Below, in pieces: positions 48,142 through 55,941 of a stretch of DNA of 55,941 bases. The first letter of the stretch is position 1. Each line of letters begins with the position of its first letter. Where the stretch lies: positions 1 through 55,941 of the forward strand of contig NZ_JAFRGN010000052.1 in NCBI RefSeq assembly GCF_017433805.1, written 5' to 3'. The translations under genes were made by a program, and so were the position numbers. The notes below the pieces were generated by a model. It ran no database searches, was not told where the DNA came from, and saw only the letters and a program-made list of their open reading frames with translations. Source of the stretch: Butyrivibrio sp. GTDB taxonomy: Bacteria; Bacillota; Clostridia; Lachnospirales; Lachnospiraceae.

Positions 48142-49554
48142 ATGGCAGAATTACAGAAAAAACCAGTTCGTATCAATGAGACTGTACTTCGTGATGCACA
48201 TCAGTCACTTATTGCGACCAGAATGCCTACAGAAGTTATGCTCCCTATCATTGAGACAATGGATCAGGTTGGATATAACGCAGTTGAGTGCTGGGGCGGT
48301 GCTACATTCGATTCCTGCATGAGATTCCTTAAGGAAGATCCATGGGAGAGACTTCGTCAGCTTCGTGCAGGCTTCAAGAATACTAAACTTCAGATGCTTC
48401 TTCGTGGACAGAATATCCTCGGATACAAGCATTATCCAGATGACGTAGTAGAGTACTTCGTTCAGAAGTCTATTGCTAACGGTATCGATATTATCAGAAT
48501 TTTCGACTGTCTTAACGACCTTAGAAACCTTGAGGCTTCTGTTAAGGCTTGTAAGAAAGAGGGCGGACATGCTCAGATCGCTCTTGCTTACACACTTGGT
48601 GATGCATACACAGAAGAGTACTGGATGAACATCGCTAAGGATATTGAGAACATGGGAGCAGATTCTATCTGTATCAAGGATATGGCTGGACTTCTTCTTC
48701 CTTATGAGGCAGAGAAGCTTGTTAAGGCTCTTAAGAGTGCTACAAGCCTTCCTATCGACCTTCATACACACTACACATCAGGTGTTGCCAGCATGACATA
48801 CATGAAGGCAGCTGAGGCTGGTGTAGATATCATCGACTGTGCTATTTCTCCATTCGCTCTTGGAACATCACAGCCTGCTACAGAAGTTATGGTTGAGGCC
48901 TTCAAGGGACAGCCTTTCGAGACAGGTCTTGATCAGAAGATTCTTGCTAAGATTGCAGATCACTTCAGACCATATAGAGAAGAGTGCCTTGCTAGCGGAC
49001 TTATGGATGCTAAGGTTCTTGGTGTTAACATCAAGACTCTTATGTATCAGGTACCTGGCGGAATGCTTTCTAACATGGTTAGCCAGCTCAAAGAGCAGAA
49101 TGCTAGCGATAAGTACAATACAGTTCTTGAGGAAATTCCACAGGTTCGTAAGGACTTCGGTGAGCCACCTCTTGTAACACCTTCATCACAGATCGTTGGA
49201 ACACAGGCTGTTATGAACGTACTTATGGGTGAGAGATATAAGGTTGCTACTGACCAGACTAAGGACCTCCTTGCTGGTGAGTATGGTAAGACAATTAAGC
49301 CTTTCAACCCAGAAGTTCAGAAGAAGATCATTGGCGACAGAGAAGTTATCACATGCAGGCCTGCAGATAGGCTTGAGCCAGGACTTGCTAAGTTCGAGAA
49401 GGAAGTTGCTCAGTGGAAGCAGCAGGATGAGGATGTTCTCTCATATGCATTGTTCCCACAGGTTGCTACAGACTTCTTCAAGTATCGTATGGCACAGCAG
49501 ACATCAGTTGATGTTTCAGCTGCTGATACCAAAAATGGAGCATATCCTGTTTAA
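48142..49554 (+). CDS. Pyruvate/oxaloacetate carboxyltransferase subunit (OadA/PycB/5S type)
   Basis: The 470-residue TIM-barrel carboxyltransferase moves a carboxyl group between oxaloacetate/pyruvate and biotin. RINETVLRDAHQSLIATRM at the start, the metal-site region IKDMAGLL and DLHTHYTSG, and the C-terminal post-barrel domain are clear. It lacks the fused biotinyl domain of classical OadA (about 590 residues), consistent with the separate carrier at 46545. GAAAGGA precedes ATG 48142. Last gene of the operon; terminator at 49574. It could make the complex an oxaloacetate decarboxylase, or half of a transcarboxylase with the first gene. Confidence 0.9.
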   Translation: MAELQKKPVRINETVLRDAHQSLIATRMPTEVMLPIIETMDQVGYNAVECWGGATFDSCMRFLKEDPWERLRQLRAGFKNTKLQMLLRGQNILGYKHYPDDVVEYFVQKSIANGIDIIRIFDCLNDLRNLEASVKACKKEGGHAQIALAYTLGDAYTEEYWMNIAKDIENMGADSICIKDMAGLLLPYEAEKLVKALKSATSLPIDLHTHYTSGVASMTYMKAAEAGVDIIDCAISPFALGTSQPATEVMVEAFKGQPFETGLDQKILAKIADHFRPYREECLASGLMDAKVLGVNIKTLMYQVPGGMLSNMVSQLKEQNASDKYNTVLEEIPQVRKDFGEPPLVTPSSQIVGTQAVMNVLMGERYKVATDQTKDLLAGEYGKTIKPFNPEVQKKIIGDREVITCRPADRLEPGLAKFEKEVAQWKQQDEDVLSYALFPQVATDFFKYRMAQQTSVDVSAADTKNGAYPV

Positions 49555-49573
49555 TTAGTTAAAAATGTACTAT

Positions 49574-49607
49574 AAGATGGCGAGGTTTTTACCTCGCCGT
49601 CTTTTTT
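49574..49607 (+). terminator. Intrinsic terminator of the decarboxylase operon
   Basis: AAGATGGCGAGGT (49574-49586) pairs with ACCTCGCCGTCTT (49591-49603) around a TTTT loop, with a T run to 49607. Confidence 0.93.
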
Positions 49608-49648
49608 ATTTCACAGAAAATTTATCAATAATGTGTTAATATATTAAT

Positions 49649-51826
49649 ATGAACGAGTTTAGAAGACATAGACAGAGCAGAAAACCTATAGAGATCGGAG
49701 AGCGGCATGGGCGAGAACTAAGGAAAAGCGATCTTAACAGACAGATGCTTGCTCTAGATGAAATATCAGGCTTCCGTGTGAGGCCTGGTTTTTATGGCAT
49801 TAATGGTGCAACTATGCTCACTGATGGCGTAAATTTCACCGTATATTCTAACGGCGCTACATCGGTGACTCTTTTGCTATACCATCGCGGCGAAGAAAAG
49901 CCATTTGCCCAGATCCCTTTTCCTGAGAGCTATAAGATCGGTAAAGTATACTCCATGATTGTTTTCGGACTTGATATAGAAAATCTGGAGTACTGTTATA
50001 GCGTTGATGGGCCTTGGGATCCCGAGAAAGGTCTTTTGTTCAATAAGAATAATGTTTTGCTTGATCCTTATGCCAAGGCTGTTTCTGGACAGAGAATCTG
50101 GGGACAGAGGCTTAATAAGAATGGGCAGTACAGAGCCAGAGTTGTTAGAGACAACTTTGAGTGGAATGCAACTTCCAGCCTTGAAATCCCTATGTGCGAT
50201 TCAGTTATATATGAAATGCATGTAAGGGGATTTACAATGGACCCTTCTTCTGGCGTTAAGTGCAGAGGAACCTTTGAAGGAATCAAGGAAAAAGTTGAAT
50301 ACCTAAAGAGACTTGGCGTAACAGCGGTAGAGCTTATGCCAATCTTTGAATTTGATGAAACAAGGGATAAACGAGAAGTTAATGGCAAAACGCTTCTTGA
50401 TTATTGGGGTTATAACACCATAAGCTTTTTTGCTCCAAATACGAGCTACGCCTATCAGAGTGAGTATAACAAAGAAGGCGTTGAACTCAAGCATATGATC
50501 AAAGAACTTAAGGATAACGGAATTGAGGTTATCCTTGATGTCGTGTTCAATCATACAGCAGAAGGTAATGAGAATGGTCCTTTTATTTCCTTTAAGGGCT
50601 TTGATAATAATATCTATTATCTTTTAACTCCTATGGGACAATATTACAACTTCAGCGGATGTGGTAATACTATGAACTGTAACCATCCCATGGTTCAGGA
50701 GCTCATTGTTGAGTGCCTTAGATACTGGGTTGAACAGTACAGAGTTGATGGATTCAGATTTGATCTTGCTAGTATTCTTGGAAGAGATCAGGATGGATCC
50801 CCTATGGAAAGACCACCACTTATTCAGCGTCTTGCCTACGACCCAATCCTTGGTAACGTCAAGCTCATAGCAGAGGCTTGGGATGCAGGCGGAATGTATC
50901 AGGTTGGTAATTTCCCTGCATGGAAGAGATGGGCTGAGTGGAATGGCAAATATAGGGATGATATCAGATCCTTCTTAAAGGGCGATATCTGGGCTGCACC
51001 AGAAGCTGTTAAGAGAATTACAGGCTCCATGGATCTATACGGCGGAGCTTATATGGGATATGAATCCTCTGTAAACTTTATTACCTGCCATGATGGCTTC
51101 ACTTTATATGATCTGTATGCATATAACAGCAAGCACAATGAAGACAATGGCTGGAACAATACTGATGGAGCTAATGATAACAGAAGCTGGAACTGCGGTG
51201 CAGAAGGAGAGACTTCAGATGTTGGTATCAATGACCTGAGATTCAGGATGATGCGAAATGCTATCACTGTTCTAATGTGCAGCAGAGGAACTCCTATGAT
51301 CTACTCAGGAGATGAATTTGGCAACACTCAGTTTGGTAATAACAATGCGTATTGTCAGGATAATGAGATATCCTGGCTCAACTGGGAACTGCTTAATAAG
51401 AATAAAGAGTTTTTTGATTTTTACAGACGTGTTATCCAGTTTAGAAGAAAGCATCCTTGCATCAGAAAAGACCTACAGCCAGCAGCATGCGGATATCCTA
51501 ATATATCACTTCATACGGAGAATCCGGATAACCACAATATTACTGGCGAATCCAGGGTTGTATGTGTCAGATATGCTGGCTTTTATAACAAAAAAGGCCA
51601 TGACGATATAGTATACATCGCGATCAATGCATATTGGGAGGATATACAGATCATGCTTCCAAACCCTCCAGAAGGTACATACTGGGCACTTTGCATTGAT
51701 ACAGGTGATGACGAAGGCAAATACTTTTTTAACAGACCAAAACCTCTTACCTGGAGGAATAAAACCCTTAAGGCCAGAAGTGTAAGTGTATTCATTGCAG
51801 CTAACGGAGCAGAATATGGCGGCTGA
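49649..51826 (+). CDS. glgX: GH13 glycogen debranching enzyme (GlgX/isoamylase type)
   Basis: Cleaves alpha-1,6 branches of glycogen or limit dextrins. A 725-residue protein with an N-terminal CBM48-like domain (GFYGINGATMLTDGVNFTVYS) and a GH13 barrel with DVVFNHT, nucleophile Asp372 (GFRFDLA), acid/base Glu409 (AEAWDAGG) and Asp482 (TCHDGFTLYDL). No signal peptide, so intracellular. No Shine-Dalgarno precedes ATG 49649, and a -10-like TAATAT overlaps it; the true start may be later, or the mRNA leaderless. The next gene overlaps its end by 11 bases. Confidence 0.9.
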   Translation: MNEFRRHRQSRKPIEIGERHGRELRKSDLNRQMLALDEISGFRVRPGFYGINGATMLTDGVNFTVYSNGATSVTLLLYHRGEEKPFAQIPFPESYKIGKVYSMIVFGLDIENLEYCYSVDGPWDPEKGLLFNKNNVLLDPYAKAVSGQRIWGQRLNKNGQYRARVVRDNFEWNATSSLEIPMCDSVIYEMHVRGFTMDPSSGVKCRGTFEGIKEKVEYLKRLGVTAVELMPIFEFDETRDKREVNGKTLLDYWGYNTISFFAPNTSYAYQSEYNKEGVELKHMIKELKDNGIEVILDVVFNHTAEGNENGPFISFKGFDNNIYYLLTPMGQYYNFSGCGNTMNCNHPMVQELIVECLRYWVEQYRVDGFRFDLASILGRDQDGSPMERPPLIQRLAYDPILGNVKLIAEAWDAGGMYQVGNFPAWKRWAEWNGKYRDDIRSFLKGDIWAAPEAVKRITGSMDLYGGAYMGYESSVNFITCHDGFTLYDLYAYNSKHNEDNGWNNTDGANDNRSWNCGAEGETSDVGINDLRFRMMRNAITVLMCSRGTPMIYSGDEFGNTQFGNNNAYCQDNEISWLNWELLNKNKEFFDFYRRVIQFRRKHPCIRKDLQPAACGYPNISLHTENPDNHNITGESRVVCVRYAGFYNKKGHDDIVYIAINAYWEDIQIMLPNPPEGTYWALCIDTGDDEGKYFFNRPKPLTWRNKTLKARSVSVFIAANGAEYGG

Positions 51827-52442
51827 TGATAAAAGTAATGCTGACAACTTCATAGTAGAAGGCTTTCAGTTTACTTCCGAGGCTGATACTCAGAAGGCTA
51901 CTATGGATGCGTCCAAGATAAGGCTTCTGCAGTCCAGAGTAAAGTCCAGTAAACCGACTGATATAAAGGCTGTATATGAGAAGTCTATTGAGAATAAGAT
52001 ATTCAAAACCCCCATTGGCTGGTGCTATCTTATCGGACTCAGGATAAGGCTGATTGAAAGCGGATATAGTGAGGAGGATATAATTCCTATTCCTGTAGGT
52101 GTATCTTTTTCCAGGCACTCTGCAATTGAGAGCCTTTCTGTGAAACAGAGGATAAAACCTGAAAAAAAGGGGAAAAAGGTAGATTTTACCAAGATACTAT
52201 CGATTATATGCAATATAGTGCTTGTGATACTTGTGATTCTTCTTTTTGTAATTGCTGCAACAGCCGAAAACGACAACATTATCAACTACAAGAGTAATGT
52301 GACAAACAGATATGCATCATGGGAACAGGACCTTAAAGAGAGGGAGAAAAAAGTCAGAATAGCTGAAAAAAGGCTTGGCATCACTGATACTTCAAGTTAT
52401 TATGAGGATACAGAAAATATAGACGACAATCAGGAGGACTGA
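51816..52442 (+). CDS. Unknown single-TM protein overlapping glgX
   Basis: A 208-residue protein, not recognised. Residues 1-115 are hydrophilic and contain a conserved-looking segment FKTPIGWCYLIGLRIRLIESGYSEEDIIPIPVG written here in parts: FKTPIGWCYL, then LRIRLIESGYSEEDI. A basic stretch leads to one TM helix (about 127-149), then a short outer coiled coil and acidic tail. ATG 51816, inside the glgX 3' end, has GGAG 7 bases upstream, so it is translationally coupled to glgX; the response regulator follows with its site inside this gene. A link to the two-component pair is possible by context. Confidence 0.75.
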   Translation: MAADDKSNADNFIVEGFQFTSEADTQKATMDASKIRLLQSRVKSSKPTDIKAVYEKSIENKIFKTPIGWCYLIGLRIRLIESGYSEEDIIPIPVGVSFSRHSAIESLSVKQRIKPEKKGKKVDFTKILSIICNIVLVILVILLFVIAATAENDNIINYKSNVTNRYASWEQDLKEREKKVRIAEKRLGITDTSSYYEDTENIDDNQED

Positions 52443-52446
52443 CACA

Positions 52447-53124
52447 GTGGAAGATCTTAAAATATTAGTAGTTGATGATGAGAGCAGGATGCGTAAACTC
52501 GTCAAAGACTTTTTAGTAAAAGATGGATATCTCGTAGTTGAGGCTGAGGATGGACAGCAGGCTCTTGATATTTTTTATGAAGATAAAGAGATATCACTGA
52601 TTATTCTTGATGTTATGATGCCTAAGAGAGATGGCTGGGAAGTGTGCAGAGAAATCAGAGCCAATTCTAAGGTTCCGATCATTATGCTCACAGCTAAGGC
52701 GGAGGAAAGAGATGAGCTTTTAGGCTTTGAGCTTGGTGTTGATGAATACATTTCCAAGCCATTTAGTCCCAAGATACTTGCAGCAAGAGTTTCTGCTATT
52801 TTGCGCAGAACTAATCAGACGGCAAATAATCAGATCATGGAGATTGGCGGAATTGTAGTTAATAAAGTTGCTCATAGCGTTCTTGTTGACGGTAAAGAGA
52901 TTGATCTTAGCTATAAGGAATTCGAACTCTTATCATTTTTCTTTGAGAATAAGGGCGTAGCTCTTTCCAGGGAAAAGATTCTTAATAATGTTTGGAACTA
53001 TGACTATTTTGGCGATGCCAGAACCATTGATACTCATGTTAAAAAACTTCGTGGCAAGCTTGGCAAGAAGGGCGATATGATCAAGACTATCTGGGGAATG
53101 GGCTACAAGTTTGACGCAGAATAA
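52447..53124 (+). CDS. OmpR/PhoB-family response regulator
   Basis: A 225-residue regulator with receiver domain (Asp10/Asp11 acidic pair, phosphoacceptor Asp55 in LDVMMP, Lys104 in SKPF) and a C-terminal winged helix (YKEFELLSFFFENKGVALSREKIL). Starts at GTG 52447 after AGGAGG (52432-52437). It is directly followed by its histidine kinase. Target genes are not visible in the window. Confidence 0.95.
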   Translation: MEDLKILVVDDESRMRKLVKDFLVKDGYLVVEAEDGQQALDIFYEDKEISLIILDVMMPKRDGWEVCREIRANSKVPIIMLTAKAEERDELLGFELGVDEYISKPFSPKILAARVSAILRRTNQTANNQIMEIGGIVVNKVAHSVLVDGKEIDLSYKEFELLSFFFENKGVALSREKILNNVWNYDYFGDARTIDTHVKKLRGKLGKKGDMIKTIWGMGYKFDAE

Positions 53125-53138
53125 TACGGGGAATTGGT

Positions 53139-54659
53139 TTGGCTGTAGATATGGGAAATGATAAAAAGTTTAATAAGACCCATTCCATACGCTTTGAAAT
53201 AAGCGTTGCTTTCATTGCAACCATAATTGGTACCTTTACCTTTTGTCTTGTCATGAATCTTTTGTTCATGGAAAGCTTTTATGTACAAAATAAGAGAGAA
53301 GCTATCATCGAAGCGTATAGAAGTATAGATCGTGCTACCTCTACAGGTGATATTACATCAGAAGAGTTTGATCAGGAAATCAGGCATATCTGTGAGAGAT
53401 ATGATATTGAAATGATAGTCCTTGATGGTGATTCCAAGACTATCAAGTCGTCAACCAGTAACGCAGAGCTTTTGGCCAAGATTCTGTGGGAGAATATGAT
53501 CAACACCTCTGGTGGAGAGTACGAAATAGAGCATAGAGTTATTTTGGATGTTGGCGAGAACTATACTCTTCAGAGGGAAGAAGATAAAAACGGCAGACAA
53601 TATCTGGAGATGTGGGGAGTAGTAGGAAATGGAAACCTGGTTTTGGTGCGTTCTACAATGGAGAGTATCAAAGACAGTGTAGCTATTTCCAATACTTTCA
53701 TGATATATGTGGCTATCGTTGCCATCGTCGCAGGATCCATGGTAATCCTGTACATTTCCAAGAGAGTAACAGATCCTATCAAGAGACTGTACTTTATATC
53801 TGATGATATGAAAAAGCTTAATTTCGAAGCTAAGTACGAGTCTACCGGTGATTACCACAGTGAGATTGATGCCCTTGGCTCTAACATGAATGAACTGTCT
53901 GAGACACTTGAGTTCACGATCAAAGAACTCAAGAATGCCAATATAGCGCTCAAACATGATATTGCTAAAAAAGAAGAAATTGACGAGATGCGTAAGGAAT
54001 TTTTATCCAATGTATCTCATGAACTTAAAACCCCAATAGCTCTTATTCAGGGATATGCAGAAGGTCTTAAGGAAGGCATTAATGATGATGAAGAGAGCAG
54101 GAACTTTTATTGTGAAGTAATCATGGATGAAGCCAACAAGATGAACATCATGGTTAAAAAGCTCCTTACTCTTAATCAGCTGGAATTTGGCAACGAAAAT
54201 GCCAATATGGAGAGATTTGATATCGTTGATATGATATCAAACTACATTAAATCTGCAGATCTTTTAGCGAGACAAAAAGATGTTACTATCAAGTTTGATG
54301 AATATGAGCCGATATTTGTATGGGGTGATGAATTCAAAATTGAAGAAGTATTGCAGAATTATTATAGCAATGCTCTTAACCATATAGATGGCGAGAGAAT
54401 CATAGAAATCAAGCTTACCCAGAAAGATAGTCATGTAAGGGTATCTGTCTTTAACACTGGTAAACCTATTCCAGATGACAGTATCGGTCATATATGGGAG
54501 AAGTTTTACAAGGTTGATAAAGCCAGAACCAGGGAATACGGTGGAAGCGGCGTTGGATTATCCATTGTTAAGGCAATTATGGAAGGCATGCATCAGGAAT
54601 ATGGCGTCAAGAACTATGATAATGGAGTAGAATTCTACTTTGAATTAGAGACCAAATAA
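53139..54659 (+). CDS. Sensor histidine kinase
   Basis: A 506-residue membrane kinase: TM1 (about 22-45), an extracytoplasmic sensor region of about 140 residues, TM2 (about 188-210), HAMP, HisKA with His294 (SHELKTP), and a HATPase_c domain with the N-box (YYSNALNHI) and GGSGVGLSI. Start is probably TTG 53139, since GGGGA lies 6 bases upstream; ATG 53151 is an alternative. It partners the response regulator at 52447. Signal unknown. Confidence 0.94.
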   Translation: MAVDMGNDKKFNKTHSIRFEISVAFIATIIGTFTFCLVMNLLFMESFYVQNKREAIIEAYRSIDRATSTGDITSEEFDQEIRHICERYDIEMIVLDGDSKTIKSSTSNAELLAKILWENMINTSGGEYEIEHRVILDVGENYTLQREEDKNGRQYLEMWGVVGNGNLVLVRSTMESIKDSVAISNTFMIYVAIVAIVAGSMVILYISKRVTDPIKRLYFISDDMKKLNFEAKYESTGDYHSEIDALGSNMNELSETLEFTIKELKNANIALKHDIAKKEEIDEMRKEFLSNVSHELKTPIALIQGYAEGLKEGINDDEESRNFYCEVIMDEANKMNIMVKKLLTLNQLEFGNENANMERFDIVDMISNYIKSADLLARQKDVTIKFDEYEPIFVWGDEFKIEEVLQNYYSNALNHIDGERIIEIKLTQKDSHVRVSVFNTGKPIPDDSIGHIWEKFYKVDKARTREYGGSGVGLSIVKAIMEGMHQEYGVKNYDNGVEFYFELETK

Positions 54660-54681
54660 TCACTCCTAGAGAGGATAGCTT

Positions 54682-55593
54682 ATGAGGGCAAAAAAGTATT
54701 TGGGAATAATGACAGCTATATGTATTGCATTTAGTTTGGCTGGCTGTGGCGAAGCTTTTCCTGAGATGACTGAGGATGAGTATAACCAGACAGTTGAATT
54801 TGCTGTTGGCCTTTTGATGAAGTATTCCAACAATGGTCAGGCTAAGCTGACATATGTTGATGCCAAGGAAGTAGCCAAGCAAAGAGCAAAAGAAGAAGCT
54901 AAGGCAGAAAAAGAAAAGGCGAAAGCGGAGAGCGCTCAGACTACAACTCCTGCTCCTACGCCTGCTCCAGAACCTGAGCCAGAACCAGTTCAGCCTGAAG
55001 AACCAACTACTGATATATCCATTGAAGAAGTGATCCCAGTGGAAGATGATGCAGGAAACATGCAGACTTCTGACAGTTCCACAGAAACAAATACCAGTGA
55101 AACGCAGCCAGAGGAGCAGACTGATACTCCATCAGAGACACCAAGTAAGGTAGCAGAAGATCCTGATGCGATAGTTTTATCTACAGAAGAAACACAGGAA
55201 ATTATTGATGACATATTCTTATCCTACGAGGGATATTCTGTATCCAGTACATACCCAGAAAGCTCTAAGAGTTATGTCATAAATGCTGAAAAAGGCAAGA
55301 AGCTTCTGGTGCTGAGATTTGATCTGTACAATGGATCAGACGGAGCCAAGAAGGTAAATATTCTCGAAAAGAATATAAAGTTCCAGGTTATATTAAATGG
55401 CAAGAATCTAGGATATACTCCAGTTACATTCCTCCCTAATGATCTTTCATCTTTCGTGGGAACAATTGATTCCAGAGCTCATGAGAGTCTGGTTGTGCTT
55501 ACAGAGATAGATAAAGAGGCTGCTACATCTATTCAGACGTTGGAAATGATAGTGAGTATTAATGGAGCTGAGCAGAAGGTATCACTTAAATAA
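54682..55593 (+). CDS. Unknown lipoprotein with Pro/Glu-rich linker
   Basis: A 303-residue lipoprotein with lipobox LAGC (Cys22). An N-terminal helical part (QTVEFAVGLLMKYSNN) leads to an Ala/Lys/Glu coiled segment, then a long Thr/Pro/Glu-rich linker (about 90-160) and a C-terminal beta-sandwich of about 130 residues that resembles DUF4352/DUF5067-like immunoglobulin-type domains (KLLVLRFDLYNGSD). It follows the histidine kinase by 22 bases and may be in the same regulated unit. GAGAGG precedes the ATG. Terminator at 55626. Confidence 0.8.
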   Translation: MRAKKYLGIMTAICIAFSLAGCGEAFPEMTEDEYNQTVEFAVGLLMKYSNNGQAKLTYVDAKEVAKQRAKEEAKAEKEKAKAESAQTTTPAPTPAPEPEPEPVQPEEPTTDISIEEVIPVEDDAGNMQTSDSSTETNTSETQPEEQTDTPSETPSKVAEDPDAIVLSTEETQEIIDDIFLSYEGYSVSSTYPESSKSYVINAEKGKKLLVLRFDLYNGSDGAKKVNILEKNIKFQVILNGKNLGYTPVTFLPNDLSSFVGTIDSRAHESLVVLTEIDKEAATSIQTLEMIVSINGAEQKVSLK

Positions 55594-55625
55594 TAAGTAA
55601 CTTTATAAAAAGTTTATAGACTGAA

Positions 55626-55658
55626 AGGCTGGCAAATACTGGGTTTGCCAGCCTTTTT
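55626..55658 (+). terminator. Intrinsic terminator before the rRNA operon
   Basis: AGGCTGGCAAA (55626-55636) and TTTGCCAGCCT (55644-55654), then TTTT. Confidence 0.94.
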
Positions 55659-55690
55659 ATAAAAAACTCAAAAAAAATTGAAATTTGTTG

Positions 55691-55719
55691 TTGACACTTA
55701 TATTACCGAGTGATATATT
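55691..55719 (+). promoter_or_regulatory. rRNA operon promoter
   Basis: TTGACA (55691-55696), 17 bases, TATATT (55714-55719), with TGA just before it (extended -10). Near-consensus and placed about 190 bases before 16S. Confidence 0.9.
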
Positions 55720-55735
55720 TATATTCGTTGCTGAT

Positions 55736-55907
55736 GCGGACACAAACACCGCAAACGCAGCAGTGGAGCGGATTCTAGGCTCCTGTACCTTGACAAATAA
55801 ACAGTAATGCAACCCTGAAAAATTCCAAGAGAATTATTCAGAACAAAAATTAGTAAATAACGGACAGAACAAAAGCCAAGCTTGAGTTCTGGCCAGATCA
55901 AACTTTT
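55736..55907 (+). other. 16S rRNA leader with hairpins and a boxA-like element
   Basis: GCGG (55736-55739) pairs with CCGC (55749-55752), and GGAGC (55765-55769) with GCTCC (55779-55783). Next comes TACCTTGACAAATAAACAG (from 55786), similar to the CTTTGAAAACT-type leader motifs in Firmicute rRNA operons that act in antitermination or processing; it contains TTGACA but no -10 at proper spacing. The rest is the pre-16S flank. No open reading frame. Confidence 0.6.
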
Positions 55908-55941
55908 AAACGTGAGAGTTCGATCCTGGCTCAGGATGAAC
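55908..55941 (+). rRNA. rrs: 16S ribosomal RNA (5' end only)
   Basis: AGAGTTCGATCCTGGCTCAG at 55915-55934 matches the universal 27F region (E. coli 16S positions 8-27), followed by GATGAAC as in Clostridia. The 5' end at 55908 is placed by alignment to E. coli numbering. One base differs from the usual AGAGTTTGATC (C at position 14). The gene continues beyond the window. Confidence 0.95.

Noticed and set aside
55790-55818. Second rRNA promoter (TTGACA at 55790-55795)
   Set aside because: No -10 element occurs at 15-19 bases; the sequence fits better as a conserved leader motif of rRNA operons.
1-55941. Mobile elements, prophage genes, defence islands, tRNA genes
   Set aside because: None seen: no transposase, integrase or phage structural protein, no cloverleaf-like sequence in the short intergenic gaps, and gene order is that of a normal core chromosome.

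Overview
The window is chromosomal DNA from an anaerobic Firmicute, most likely a Lachnospiraceae of the Butyrivibrio/Pseudobutyrivibrio type. This is inferred from gene content and layout: AT-rich DNA, strong purine-rich ribosome binding sites, many hairpin-plus-T-run terminators, an archaeal/eukaryal-type glycyl-tRNA synthetase, a spermidine route through carboxyspermidine, a very large secreted pectin-degrading enzyme, and a biotin-dependent sodium-pump cluster. Nearly all genes are on the + strand; only hslO and a membrane J-domain gene are on the - strand. No insertion sequence, prophage, CRISPR array or tRNA was seen. The 3' edge stops 34 bases into a 16S rRNA gene.

Region by region. 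1-8347 is a polyamine cluster: arginine decarboxylase, a spermidine synthase homologue, carboxy(nor)spermidine dehydrogenase, then (after an internal terminator and a new promoter) carboxy(nor)spermidine decarboxylase, agmatine deiminase, N-carbamoylputrescine amidase and an unknown 7-TM protein. Together they can take arginine through agmatine to putrescine and on to spermidine. 8362-9249 is hslO (Hsp33). 9608-17629 encodes a 2673-residue secreted protein joining a rhamnogalacturonan acetylesterase (CE12) to a rhamnogalacturonan lyase (PL11) with Fn3, carbohydrate-binding, Ig-like and wall-binding repeats. 17770-25000 holds a chemoreceptor, rex with a visible Rex operator, a coiled-coil protein, nnr, alr and the J-domain membrane protein.

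25063-33606 holds a RyR/TrkA-N-like membrane protein, a CNNM/CBS transporter-like protein, yebC, a 12-TM protein with a long charged tail, and an M16C metalloprotease. 33630-43982 is mainly housekeeping: a DUF4349 lipoprotein, era (with an unusual insertion in its KH domain), recO, a lipoprotein, glyS, alaS (with a hairpin-rich leader), rpsU, a metallophosphoesterase, and scpA-scpB.

44219-49554 is a five-gene biotin-dependent sodium-pump operon with two different carboxyltransferase subunits (an acyl-CoA type and a pyruvate/oxaloacetate type), one biotin carrier, one OadB membrane pump and a lipoprotein-like OadG. 49649-55593 carries a glycogen-debranching-type GH13, a small membrane protein, a response regulator/histidine kinase pair and a lipoprotein. 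55626 to the end holds a terminator, a near-consensus rRNA promoter, a structured leader and the start of 16S rRNA.

The points most worth a second look are the SpeE homologue that sits beside the carboxyspermidine route with no speD in view, the CE12-PL11 fusion with a carbohydrate-binding module nested in an Fn3 domain, the possible Na+-coupled transcarboxylase, the Era insertion, the RyR-domain membrane protein, and two distant intergenic hairpins sharing a G(CUUG)C tetraloop.
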